A stretch of 18,053 bases of DNA from CAYYNP01 sp964472545 (GCA_964472545.1 CAYYNP010000205.1:1-18053); one strand, 5' to 3'; positions 1 through 7,274 are shown, counted from the stretch's first letter. Program-made: numbers and translations. The notes: a model not told the origin generated them from the sequence alone.

Positions 1-856
1 ACTTGTGCAAGTCCGTGAGGCTCTCGGCCGCCGCGCCACCCAGCGCCTCTTCAATGACGTCCAGGCGAGATTTGGTTCGCGTGTAGGTGGCGTTGACCTG
101 CGCCAACTCGGTCTCGATGTTGGCCAGCCGCTGCAAGTGCAGGTTCGAACTCTCGTCGCCGTTCCACAGCAGCGGAGCTTCCTTGCGAAACTTCAGATAG
201 GCCGCCTCCGCTTCCTGCAGTTTCTGGCTGGTGTCGTCCTTGGCCTTGGCAATCAGCGTCATCGCCTCGGCGCTGGTGTTTTGGAACTGTTCGCCGAGAA
301 AGTCTTGGTAACTCTCCACCACGGCGCCGAGGATGGTCGCGCAGTCCTCTGCCGAAGGATCGCGAAACGTCGCCCGCAACACGTGGGCGTCTTTGGCCCG
401 CCCCTCGCCTCCCTTGGTTACGTTGAGGTGGCTGATGATGTACTTCACGGGGTCTTTGTCGCTGCGTATCTGCTGGGCGATCGAGGCCGTCGACTCCAAA
501 TTGCAGTTTTCAATGGCCAACTTGACGATCCGAGGGCTGCGGAACAACTCGATATGGGTCGACAGCAGGTCCTCGTTCATCGTGTTCCCCTGCGGACCGT
601 TCGTGTTGTCCGAGTTGGGGAAATTCGTGTCCTTCTGCATCACCAGGACCTGCACCTCCGACTCGTAGATCGGGGTCTTCTTGAAGTAGTAGAGGCACCC
701 GAGCGCCAATCCGGCGATGAGCCCGAAAACCAGAATCCCTCGGCGCCGTCCTGCGATTCCCCAGATATCTAACAGGGCTGAATCGCGCAAGCCGTGCGGA
801 CCTTCGGCGGCCGCAGACGCGGCATCGTCAGGATTGTCATGGTTGGTGGTGATCAT
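1..856 (-). CDS. Wzz/GumC-type polysaccharide chain-length determinant, N-terminal part (cut by window edge)
   Basis: Reading the minus strand from ATG 856-854 gives 285 open codons to the edge, so the C-terminus is missing. After a polar N-terminus comes a basic stretch (IAGRRRG, residues 34-40) and one membrane segment (about 41-58). The periplasmic start PIYESEVQVLV (62-72) is typical of Wzz/GumC proteins. Residues around 200-285 are rich in Glu, Lys, Gln and Leu, as expected for the coiled-coil stalk. Members of this family sit in the inner membrane and set chain length of exported polysaccharides; some carry a C-terminal tyrosine-kinase domain, which cannot be judged here. A strong ribosome site (AAGGGAG, 869-863) lies 6 nt upstream. 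The start overlaps the stop of the upstream gene as ATGA, so translation is probably coupled. Family assignment is firm; the polymer is unknown. Confidence 0.9.
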   Translation of the reverse strand, partial: MITTNHDNPDDAASAAAEGPHGLRDSALLDIWGIAGRRRGILVFGLIAGLALGCLYYFKKTPIYESEVQVLVMQKDTNFPNSDNTNGPQGNTMNEDLLSTHIELFRSPRIVKLAIENCNLESTASIAQQIRSDKDPVKYIISHLNVTKGGEGRAKDAHVLRATFRDPSAEDCATILGAVVESYQDFLGEQFQNTSAEAMTLIAKAKDDTSQKLQEAEAAYLKFRKEAPLLWNGDESSNLHLQRLANIETELAQVNATYTRTKSRLDVIEEALGGAAAESLTDLHK

Positions 857-1287
857 CGATTTCTCCCTTGACTTAGTCCGGTCTGGATGATCTGCTCCAG
901 GAGTCGCTTGTATTTCGGGCTGCGGGGAGCCAGCCGGGCACTCCGGCGGGCTTGCTCCTTCGCCTCATCCAACCGCCCTTGCTGTTCGAGCAATAGGGCG
1001 AATTCGTAACGCCATACGGCGTTGTCCGGCCGTTGCCGAAGTGCAGCGTCCGGACGGGGCCAACCATCCTCGACCAGCGGGGGCAGTTCCGGATCCTCCC
1101 GCCGCCCCAAGTCGGCAGCGTCAGCGGCGAGCATCGCCGTCTGGACGGCCGCTACCCGTCGTGTCTCGAAGAATCCCCAAAAGGTGGTGCCCGCCAGCAG
1201 CAACACGATGCCGGGCAGGAGGTGGCGGGAAGCGCCGTGCGATGCCGCATTCTCGCGGGCACGTGTGCGAGCGCTCTTGCCGACCAT
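853..1287 (-). CDS. Small membrane-anchored TPR protein of the exopolysaccharide unit
   Basis: From ATG 1287 this encodes 144 residues: a basic N-terminus (KSARTRAR), one hydrophobic segment (about 23-40, HLLPGIVLLLAGTTFWGFF) and a soluble part with one well-formed TPR motif at about 88-121 (AVWRYEFALLLEQQGRLDEA is its core). The layout suggests a single-pass anchor with the TPR in the periplasm, probably a scaffold for the polysaccharide machinery. The frame stays open to an ATG at 1434, but those extra 49 residues look like chance translation, and AGGA lies 5 nt before ATG 1287; I therefore chose 1287. Its TGA (855-853) overlaps the ATG of the Wzz-like gene, so the two form one operon. In planctomycetes similar TM-TPR ends occur on O-antigen ligase-like proteins, so it could be a relic or split part of one; this is inference. 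Confidence 0.65.
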   Translation of the reverse strand: MVGKSARTRARENAASHGASRHLLPGIVLLLAGTTFWGFFETRRVAAVQTAMLAADAADLGRREDPELPPLVEDGWPRPDAALRQRPDNAVWRYEFALLLEQQGRLDEAKEQARRSARLAPRSPKYKRLLEQIIQTGLSQGRNR

Positions 1288-2323
1288 CGCGGTCCTGGCT
1301 GCTTCAGGCGCAAGGAGCATAAGGAGGCTGATATCCGTGGTGCATTCTTCAAGGACTGGCCTTCCGTGCCGTTTCGGCGGCGCACATCCCGGTGCGGCCG
1401 TCGGGGAGTGAGTGCTAGAGGGCCCTCGGAACATTCCGTGGAAGGACCGGACGGGTGTGTCGGCCCCTTCCGTGGTGCACGATCCTTGGTGGCCACGATC
1501 CGGCGTTGTCGATCGATTAAGGCCGGCAAGCCGGATGCCATAGTGGGGACGAATAATTCGCGGTGATCGCAGGGCATCCTACGACGGCAGTATGACCGCT
1601 AATGGGCGATGATGGAATTGAGTGTAACCGATTTCGGCGTGCAACGGTACTCGTTTGAGCGGACCTGCCGCAGCCAACGGTGGAAAAGCTATCTGATGCC
1701 CCGCCGCTCAAATGGGGTAGCTCTCAAATGAGCCGCCAACAAAACAGGGTGGTTTGGCTCCACTAAGGGGCATTCTTGCCAGCCACCCCAGGCTTGCCGG
1801 TCACCCCGGGCCGCCCCGTAACCTCCTAGATTATACACGCCCAAGCGCGCTGTCAAGCTATTTGCGGGAGTTCTTCCCCCGTCTTTAGGGCGGTGCGTTA
1901 ATTTGCTTGCGTTCTGGTTTGTGTTCTCCGCTCTGCCCGGCAGGATGCCACCTTGCTTTGCTTTCCTTTGCGCGATGGGTGAATGGCTCCCGAATGGTCC
2001 AGGTGTGTCGCTTCGCCATCTGCTTGCCTTCACAACACTTACGTGTCCCTAATACGCTCCCGACACCTACCGCCACCAGCAATCCCCATGGACTTCCCGG
2101 CAATCCCCGCGGACCTCTCTGAGCCGATCTGGCCAGAAACGTTTGACTTTGCACTCCCATTGGCCGATGGAGAGATTGACGATTCTACCGGGCGTAACTC
2201 TTGGGAGAATTAGAGAAAACAGGGGCTAAAGTGAGATTGGGAGTTATTTCGGGGCGCTCCGAGGCAATCTGCTGCCGAAGGGCACCAAAAAGCACGCTTC
2301 GACACCGTTTGTAGTTCCACCGC
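1288..2323. other. Divergent intergenic region between the two exopolysaccharide transcription units
   Basis: About 1 kb separates the divergent Wzz operon and Wza-like gene. Open frames here (for example 1689-2033 minus and 1907-2122 plus) have unbiased composition, no recognisable domain and no convincing ribosome site, so I call no gene. The stretch contains the promoter at 1830-1856. Near 2175 on the plus strand a TTGACG lacks a good partner -10 box. GC content is lower than in flanking genes. It is a plausible home for regulatory sites or an untranslated RNA leader. Confidence 0.5.
1830..1856 (-). promoter_or_regulatory. Sigma-70-like promoter directed toward the Wzz operon
   Basis: On the minus strand a perfect TTGACA (1856-1851) and a perfect TATAAT (1835-1830) are separated by 15 bp, slightly shorter than the usual 16-18. 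The next gene in that direction starts at 1287, which would leave a leader of roughly 530 nt. Both hexamers being exact makes chance less likely, but the short spacer and long leader keep this tentative. Confidence 0.5.
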
Positions 2324-3637
2324 ATGCTTGATGCATTCTTGATGACTGTTCGCGGCCACCGTCGGCGGAGCTTGACCGCGCTGAGCCTGCTGCTGCCGGT
2401 CTTGATCGGCTGCTCGAATTGGCGAGTGGGGCGGGAGAGCGTCCCCGCTCACTGCGTCAAGCCGGGGCTCTTCGACAACCCGCGCAGCAGCAAGGAGCCG
2501 ATCAACTATCTGCGGCTGCGACAGGATCCGCCGGCGGAGTACCGGCTCGGTCCGCGAGACGTGCTGGGGTTGCATATCGAAAACGTGCTGGGGCGTTCCG
2601 ATACGCCGATCCCCGTGCACTATTCCGACCAGCAGGACGTGCCGCCGTCGATCGGGTATCCGGTGCCCGTCGAAGAAAACGGAGTTATCGACCTTCCTTA
2701 TGGCGTCGCCGTCCAGGTGACTGGGTTGACATTGTCGGAATTGAGAGACCGAATTCGCGAAGAATACACCGTAAAGCGCGACATTCTCAAGCCGGGCAAG
2801 GATCGGATCATCGTAACCCTCATGGAGCCACGAACATACCACGTATTGGTGGTTCGCGAAGACGCCGGCACTCCACGCGAGGTGGGGCAGAGTTATCGGC
2901 CGGGCGAGATCATCCAAGAGCCGAGAAAACGCGGCAGAACCTATGCCGTGGAGCTTAGGGCCTACGAGAACGACGTGCTGCACGCCCTGACTGAAGGCGG
3001 AGGCCTGCCGGGTGTGGACGCCAAGCACGAAATCAAGATCTTAAGAGGGACGTTCACCCAAGCGGAAGAGCAAGACCAGTATCTGAACATCTTCCAGGAG
3101 GGGGAGGAACTTGGTGAGTTGGTCAACGACAGCCCCAATGTAACCACGATCCCACTGCGAGTTGGGCCGAACGCCCCCCCTCCGCAGTTCTCTCAGAGGG
3201 ACGTCATCCTTCAGACAGGCGATGTGGTGGTCGTCCAATCGCGCGAGTCTGAGGTCTTCTACACCGGAGGCCTTCTCCAGGGCGGGCAGTTCGCTGTCCC
3301 GCGCGACTACGACCTCGATGTCCTCGGGGCCATCGCCATGGCCGGTGGCTCGATTGCCGCCGCGGCTGGCGGCTCCGGCACGATGGGTTCCGGCGGACGT
3401 GGCGGCACCAGCTCAATCTTCCCCCCCACCCGCGTGACGGTCCTGCGAACCGTCAATGGCAAACAAGTTCCCATCAGAATCGATCTGAAACGCGCCATCA
3501 CGGACCCGAGTCAACGCATTCTGATTCAACCGAACGACTTCGTTCTGTTGGAATTCACGCGTCGCGAGCTGATCGCCAACTTGATCACCGGCAACGTCTG
3601 GGTGAATCTGGGGCTTTCCGGGAAGCTCTGGGATTAG
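2324..3637 (+). CDS. Wza-like polysaccharide export lipoprotein with SLBB-like domains
   Basis: This encodes 437 residues. The N-terminus is a lipoprotein signal: basic RRR (13-15), a hydrophobic core and lipobox LIGC with lipidated Cys30. A polysaccharide-export domain follows at about 69-168 (EYRLGPRDVLGLHI at its start), then two SLBB-like ligand-binding segments (about 171-245 and 305-390, the second with VFYTGGLLQGGQF). A Gly/Ser-rich insert lies around 345-365, and the C-terminus ends with an amphipathic piece (RRELIANLITGN). Wza-type proteins form the outer-membrane channel through which capsule or EPS leaves the cell. The divergent Wzz-like gene supports this. No Shine-Dalgarno sequence precedes ATG 2324; an in-frame ATG at 2342 (Met7) would still leave a complete lipoprotein signal, so the start is uncertain by six residues. 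Confidence 0.92.
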   Translation: MLDAFLMTVRGHRRRSLTALSLLLPVLIGCSNWRVGRESVPAHCVKPGLFDNPRSSKEPINYLRLRQDPPAEYRLGPRDVLGLHIENVLGRSDTPIPVHYSDQQDVPPSIGYPVPVEENGVIDLPYGVAVQVTGLTLSELRDRIREEYTVKRDILKPGKDRIIVTLMEPRTYHVLVVREDAGTPREVGQSYRPGEIIQEPRKRGRTYAVELRAYENDVLHALTEGGGLPGVDAKHEIKILRGTFTQAEEQDQYLNIFQEGEELGELVNDSPNVTTIPLRVGPNAPPPQFSQRDVILQTGDVVVVQSRESEVFYTGGLLQGGQFAVPRDYDLDVLGAIAMAGGSIAAAAGGSGTMGSGGRGGTSSIFPPTRVTVLRTVNGKQVPIRIDLKRAITDPSQRILIQPNDFVLLEFTRRELIANLITGNVWVNLGLSGKLWD

Positions 3638-4054
3638 ACCGCTAGTTACAGTCAAGTAGCACCCCCCACTCCGGGGACTGCGATTCTGTTCGACGCAATG
3701 GGACCTCCGCCAAGGTTGGGGCCCCGTCGAGATCAGCCACGGGCTCTCCTCTGGGGGCGAAATTGTGTTTTCCTGTGTGGCATACCGAGACAACACCCCC
3801 CATTGGCGCTGTTGCAAGGGAATATCGCCCCCCCCAAACGGTCCGATTTACGGGATTTTTTCGATTTCTTGGGGGTCGCAGACGGAAAGTGCTTGCGAAA
3901 CTCGATTCTGCGCCTAAAATGAGACTATATATCGTCTGGGAGGTCTGCATTCTCTGGCGGCGGGTTACGGTGTAGGAAGTATGAAGCGTTGGTAACGGCT
4001 GCCTTTGTGTCGTAGCGCGTGTCGAAGCGTACCTGGATAAAGGAGAGACAGCTA
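3638..4054. other. Intergenic region upstream of the duplicated cassette
   Basis: There is no credible gene in these roughly 420 bases. A C-run and G-run can pair (CCCCCAA at 3831-3837 with TTGGGGG at 3869-3875) around a T-rich loop, but there is no terminal T-run, so it is not a standard terminator. An AT-rich TATATA at 3926-3931 could be a -10 box for the next gene but has no good -35. The last bases carry the ribosome site of the following gene. Confidence 0.5.
4042..4050 (+). promoter_or_regulatory. Ribosome binding site that fixes the start of the first A gene
   Basis: GGAGAGACA lies 4 nt before ATG 4055. The same nine bases occur at the same distance before the second A gene (5796-5804), and in both copies the start reads ATGAGATGTTCGC. 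This conservation rules out the upstream in-frame GTG at 4019. Confidence 0.85.
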
Positions 4055-4504
4055 ATGAGATGTTCGCAGCTTTTGGGGCGAAAGCTAAGGTTGCTGCCAG
4101 GTTTGCTTGCTTTGGCTGTCTTTGCTGTGGCACAAGGATCTGACCTTGTTCAAGCCGATCCGGGCAACACCCCTATCGCTTCTGCTGCGGAAGATGCGTC
4201 GGCCGACGAAGACGATACCGAACAAGACGGCGTGGCGGCGAGTCGGGGCGAGGAAGATATCGTCGTTGCGCGGGGCAGTCGTGTGGGCATTCTGTCGCGT
4301 TTGCTTGGGGTTAGCCGGTTATCCGGCCGAGGCAGCGTTACCGTCAGAGACCTCCCCGTCGGCAACGGCGGCGCCGGTACGCCCACCCGCCCCGCTCCGA
4401 TGGCCGCCCCCGGTGGCAGCAGCCGCAGTGTCAGCCTCTTGAGCACGGGACGCCCTTGGAGCCTCCCCAGCCGCCCTTGGGCCAGCCCATCGAATCCTTG
4501 GTAG
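4055..4504 (+). CDS. Small secreted protein A1 with heptad Pro-Trp tail (unknown family)
   Basis: I do not recognise this 149-residue protein. Residues 1-34 form a signal peptide with likely cleavage VQA|D. The mature part has three zones: an acidic stretch (about 46-69, EDASADEDDTEQD), a short amphipathic basic helix (78-91, VGILSRLLGVSRLS) and a low-complexity tail (112-149). In the tail Trp135, Trp142 and Trp149 are exactly seven residues apart, each after Pro (GRPW, SRPW, SNPW), the last being the C-terminal residue. A paralogue lies at 5809-6198; 32 of the last 38 residues are identical between them. The next gene is a PEP-CTERM protein, itself also duplicated, so the pair probably works together outside the cytoplasm. 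Possible roles are matrix peptide, adhesive or signal precursor; none is shown. Confidence 0.8.
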   Translation: MRCSQLLGRKLRLLPGLLALAVFAVAQGSDLVQADPGNTPIASAAEDASADEDDTEQDGVAASRGEEDIVVARGSRVGILSRLLGVSRLSGRGSVTVRDLPVGNGGAGTPTRPAPMAAPGGSSRSVSLLSTGRPWSLPSRPWASPSNPW

Positions 4505-4525
4505 GCCCCCGGTTCTTGGTAGGCC
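4498..4525 (+). repeat. Repeat-unit echo across the A1 stop codon
   Basis: TTGGTAGGCC occurs at 4498-4507 and again at 4516-4525, 18 nt apart. In the A1 frame this means Trp-stop, then Ala-Pro-Gly-Ser-Trp-stop. The region beyond the stop thus looks like one more degenerate unit of the Pro-Trp tail repeat, left out of the protein or not yet included. Confidence 0.6.
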
Positions 4526-4853
4526 AAATCCACCGCAGACCACCAGACGCACTGAAGACCAGTAGAAGTTCCGAGTTGAGACGAACCACTTAATCGGCAA
4601 TTACAGCATCCCGGCTTCGCGACATTAGTCACTCCTCTCCGTCGCAGCCACCGACCCCGCCATGGGGCACCTTCCAGTCTTGCTTATCGACGGCTTCTCC
4701 CTTCCATAGCTCACATCCCGAGCAAGAGATACTCCATCGTATTCGAGGCATCTGCCACTATTCCGTCCCGTTGTCTTGGACGGTGTCGTGCATAGGTGCG
4801 CATCGGTCAGGGCGATGCGCGTCGGCCGCGCCTGTCCCTTGAGGATCCACAGA
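4505..4853. other. Intergenic spacer A1-B1
   Basis: This 349-nt gap holds no credible gene. A pyrimidine-rich stretch around 4697-4730 (cttctccc, then tcacatcc) resembles the matching place in the second copy near 6263-6300, which suggests that the duplication once included the spacer. A TTG-started extension of the downstream frame (from 4776) is not supported by the paralogue. Confidence 0.45.
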
Positions 4854-5633
4854 ATGAGTAGGCTACTAGCAGTTGCGTTTGTGGGGGGCATGTTGGTTGG
4901 CGTTTCCACCGCAACGCGCGCGGATCAGGTGACGTTCCAGTTCAATCCGGCAGACTTTTTCGACTTCCGCCATCACAGCGAGGGCCCAAGCTCACAAGGT
5001 GGAATGTTCCGGCTGCACGAGACGGACGGTTTCTCGGGTAGCCCAATCCACGATTCGTGGCACGACGGGGGCTGGGCCACACTCGATGCGCTCCGCAGCA
5101 GTCTGGACGACGCACAACAGGCCGAAGGCATCGGATATATCCAGATCTATCTGCCCAAGAGCCCCGATCCGAACAGCAACGTCGCCGTGTGGGGGCAAAC
5201 GCTTTCAGCCGATCCTCTGACAGCTCCTAGCGGCACGGCGCCGGCCGGTTGGCAACCGTTGGGGTCGACCGACGCCGGCAACGCCTGGATCTACCAGTGG
5301 CAGGCCGATTCATCCGACTACTACGTACGGCCCGGCGAAGATTTCGGCTCGTTCGGCCTGACCTTCACGGCCAACGAAACCGTCGCCCTAGGCGAGACCC
5401 ATACGATCTGGTTCGGCGGAGACAACTACCCCGGTTTTGCACCGGCCATCAGTTTCGACACGTTTCCCGGCGGCTTCCCCTCGGATATGCCAATCACCGG
5501 TGTGGGTACGGCTTACGAAAGCACGTTGAGTTTGACCGCCGTGCCGGAACCGGCGATCGTCGCCCAACTCCTGGGCCTGGGCCTTGCGGCCGGAGCCCTG
5601 GCATGGCTGCGGCGGCGAAGGCGACGCGGCTAG
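4854..5633 (+). CDS. PEP-CTERM exported protein B1
   Basis: 259 residues. Residues 1-23 form a signal peptide (cleavage TRA|D). The mature domain, rich in aromatic, Gly and Asp residues (FRHHSEG, PGEDFGSFGLTFTANETV, WFGGDNYPGF), belongs to no family I can name. Residues 230-259 are a complete PEP-CTERM sorting signal: VPEP, a hydrophobic helix (IVAQLLGLGLAAGALAWL) and a tail of six arginines. Such signals are recognised by exosortases in the inner membrane, which cut the protein and pass it to the surface or EPS matrix. The start at 4854 is chosen because it gives the same signal-peptide length as the paralogue B2 and has GAGG (4841-4844) 9 nt upstream. B2 (6427-7209) aligns with only one or two residues of length difference, roughly 70% identical by eye. 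Confidence 0.9.
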   Translation: MSRLLAVAFVGGMLVGVSTATRADQVTFQFNPADFFDFRHHSEGPSSQGGMFRLHETDGFSGSPIHDSWHDGGWATLDALRSSLDDAQQAEGIGYIQIYLPKSPDPNSNVAVWGQTLSADPLTAPSGTAPAGWQPLGSTDAGNAWIYQWQADSSDYYVRPGEDFGSFGLTFTANETVALGETHTIWFGGDNYPGFAPAISFDTFPGGFPSDMPITGVGTAYESTLSLTAVPEPAIVAQLLGLGLAAGALAWLRRRRRRG

Positions 5634-5690
5634 GTCTTCCCCGCGACGTGTCCCGATGCCCACGGCAAGGGAACGTGCAACCACTTTGAA

Positions 5691-5702
5691 AAAACGCGTT
5701 TT
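5691..5702. promoter_or_regulatory. Perfect 12-bp palindrome upstream of A2
   Basis: AAAACGCGTTTT sits about 105 nt before the A2 start in the 175-nt gap behind B1. Its symmetry and position suit an operator for a dimeric regulator. A TATAGT (5728-5733) lies downstream but lacks a good -35 box. No matching palindrome is seen before A1, so this is a weak call. Confidence 0.25.
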
Positions 5703-5808
5703 CGGCAACATTTGAGCGGCTCCCGAGTATAGTTTAGAGTAGTTCGCGGCAGCACACCAAGTATCGCGGTTCGTTTTGGGGGCTGCTTGAATCAGGGAGA
5801 GACAACCC

Positions 5809-6198
5809 ATGAGATGTTCGCGATCCTGGGGGCGCACATCGAGAATAGCAGCGGGAGCGTTAGGGGTTGCCGTCTTCGTTGCCGGTCGCGGGCCGGCCCA
5901 CGCCGATGTCGACTCGACCCACAACTCGACCGCAGCGGCAGCGGACGCCGAGTCGGATGACGCCGAAGCAAACGATCGAATCACCATCCTGTCGCGCCTG
6001 CTGGGAGTCGTTCGACTTCACGGGCGCAGCAGCCACACCTCCACACTCACCTCGACTGCCCCAAACGTTCGCGTTGCCACGCGGCCGCGCCCAATGGCTG
6101 CGCCCGGCGGAAGCGGTCGGAGCGTGAGCCTGTTGGATACGGGGCGCCCGTGGGGACTGCCGAGCCGTCCGTGGGCCAGCCCTTCCAGCGCTTGGTAG
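5809..6198 (+). CDS. Small secreted protein A2, paralogue of A1
   Basis: 129 residues with the same plan as A1: signal peptide 1-32 (cleavage AHA|D), a shorter acidic stretch (46-56, DAESDDAEAND), the amphipathic helix (58-71, ITILSRLLGVVRLH), a Ser/Thr-rich linker and the tail at 92-129. Trp115, Trp122 and Trp129 keep the seven-residue spacing, but the last unit reads SSAW in place of SNPW. Linker and acidic part differ freely from A1, while helix and tail are kept; many codons in the tail differ only at third positions. This indicates an old duplication under protein-level selection. GGGAGA (5795-5800) lies 8 nt before the ATG. It is followed after 228 nt by its own PEP-CTERM partner B2. 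Function unknown. Confidence 0.8.
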   Translation: MRCSRSWGRTSRIAAGALGVAVFVAGRGPAHADVDSTHNSTAAAADAESDDAEANDRITILSRLLGVVRLHGRSSHTSTLTSTAPNVRVATRPRPMAAPGGSGRSVSLLDTGRPWGLPSRPWASPSSAW

Positions 6199-6426
6199 AA
6201 GCGCATTAGCGCCGCGGCCGCCGTATTGGGAGAACCGTGCCACGGCCGGCCACCACTACTCTTGCCTTTTCTCCTCTCCCACCAATCACATCCTGAACAA
6301 CACGCATCTTAGCCGTTTCCAAGCGCGCTTCGTTGGTCCGTCGCCGATCGTCGACGCGGCAGCGCGTTGCTGCTTCTCTACTGCCGGTAGATTCGCGGCA
6401 CGTAAACGGCGCTGGAGGTACAACCC

Positions 6427-7209
6427 ATGAGAAACACCATATCTGCCGCGCTGACTGTTGGCTTGATCGTCGGCCTTGGCACCGTGGCGTCGGCCGATCA
6501 GGTCACGTTCGATTTCAACCCGGTCGACTTCCTCGACTTCCGCCACCACAGCGAAGGTGCCGCCACCGACGGCGGGATGTTCCGGCTGCACGAGACGGGC
6601 GGCCTCTCCGGCACTCCCACTCACGATTCCTGGGACCCCACCGGCTGGGCAACGCTCGACGCGCTGCGCGCAAGCCTCGACGACTCTCCGGAGGCCGAAG
6701 GCATCGGCTACTTTCAAGTCTTCTTGTTACACGCACCGAACCCAACCAGCAGCGTGAGCATTTGGGGCCAGACCCTGACGGCAGATCCCCTGACGGCCCC
6801 CAGCGGCACGGCGCCGGCCGGATGGCAGCCGACGGGAGCGACGGACACGGGCGGTGCGTGGATCTACCAATGGGAGGCCGACTCGCCCGACTCCTACGTG
6901 CGTCCCGGCGAAGACTTCGGGAACTTCAGTCTGACGTTTACGGCGAACGAGACGGTCACCGCCGGCAGCGATCACACGCTCTGGTTTGGCGGCGACAACT
7001 ACCCCGGCTTCACGCCGGCGATCGAATTCGGCACGTTTCCCGGCGGTTTCCCCGCCAGCACGCCCGCGGCCGGCGTGGGTTCGGCGTTCGAGAGCACTTT
7101 GAGCGTGACGGCAGTGCCCGAGCCCGGCATCATCGCCCAACTCCTAGGGCTCGGAATCCTCGCCGCCGGGATCGGCTGGTGGCGCCGGCGGAGCAGACGT
7201 CGCGCCTAG
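6427..7209 (+). CDS. PEP-CTERM exported protein B2, paralogue of B1
   Basis: 260 residues: signal peptide 1-23 (cleavage ASA|D), a single mature domain aligned with B1 over its whole length, and a PEP-CTERM signal at 230-260 (VPEP, hydrophobic IIAQLLGLGILAAGIGWW, then RRRSRRR). The most conserved blocks are DFRHHSEG, GGMFRLHET, DPLTAPSGTAPAGWQP, VRPGEDFG, LTFTANETV and WFGGDNYPGF; variable spots lie between them (for example ATDG against SSQG). Such blocks suggest a compact beta-rich fold. GGAGG (6414-6418) lies 8 nt before the ATG. Processing by an exosortase encoded elsewhere in the genome is expected from the family, not shown here. Confidence 0.9.
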   Translation: MRNTISAALTVGLIVGLGTVASADQVTFDFNPVDFLDFRHHSEGAATDGGMFRLHETGGLSGTPTHDSWDPTGWATLDALRASLDDSPEAEGIGYFQVFLLHAPNPTSSVSIWGQTLTADPLTAPSGTAPAGWQPTGATDTGGAWIYQWEADSPDSYVRPGEDFGNFSLTFTANETVTAGSDHTLWFGGDNYPGFTPAIEFGTFPGGFPASTPAAGVGSAFESTLSVTAVPEPGIIAQLLGLGILAAGIGWWRRRSRRRA

Positions 7210-7274
7210 CGGCCAGACAGCGGGGGCTTCAAAGGGGCGATTCCAGGCAGAGTCGCCAAGTGCGCCCGACAGGG

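Larger units (their letters stand above)
4055..7209 (+). repeat. Tandem duplication of a two-gene cassette (A1-B1, A2-B2)
   Basis: Gene order, strand, start context and protein architecture repeat: A1 4055-4504, B1 4854-5633, A2 5809-6198, B2 6427-7209. The spacers differ in length (349 and 228 nt) but share pyrimidine-rich pieces. DNA divergence at synonymous sites is clear, so the duplication is not recent. Confidence 0.85.

Noticed and set aside
137..155. tRNA-like GGTTCGAAC sequence
   Set aside because: Lies inside the Wzz-like coding frame and lacks acceptor and anticodon arms.
5..772. 255-residue open frame on the plus strand
   Set aside because: It is antisense to the clear Wzz-like coding frame, with no domain of its own; a shadow of high-GC coding.
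1703..1714. 12-mer shared in inverted sense with 5709-5720 (CATTTGAGCGGC)
   Set aside because: A match of this length is expected by chance within 18 kb.
1689..2033. 114-residue minus-strand frame in the EPS intergenic region
   Set aside because: No recognisable domain or ribosome site, and a consensus promoter lies inside it; composition looks like chance translation.
4019..4054. Upstream GTG start for A1
   Set aside because: Start context and ribosome site shared with A2 place the start at 4055.
4776..4853. TTG-started extension of B1
   Set aside because: Alignment with B2 and the signal peptide place the start at 4854.
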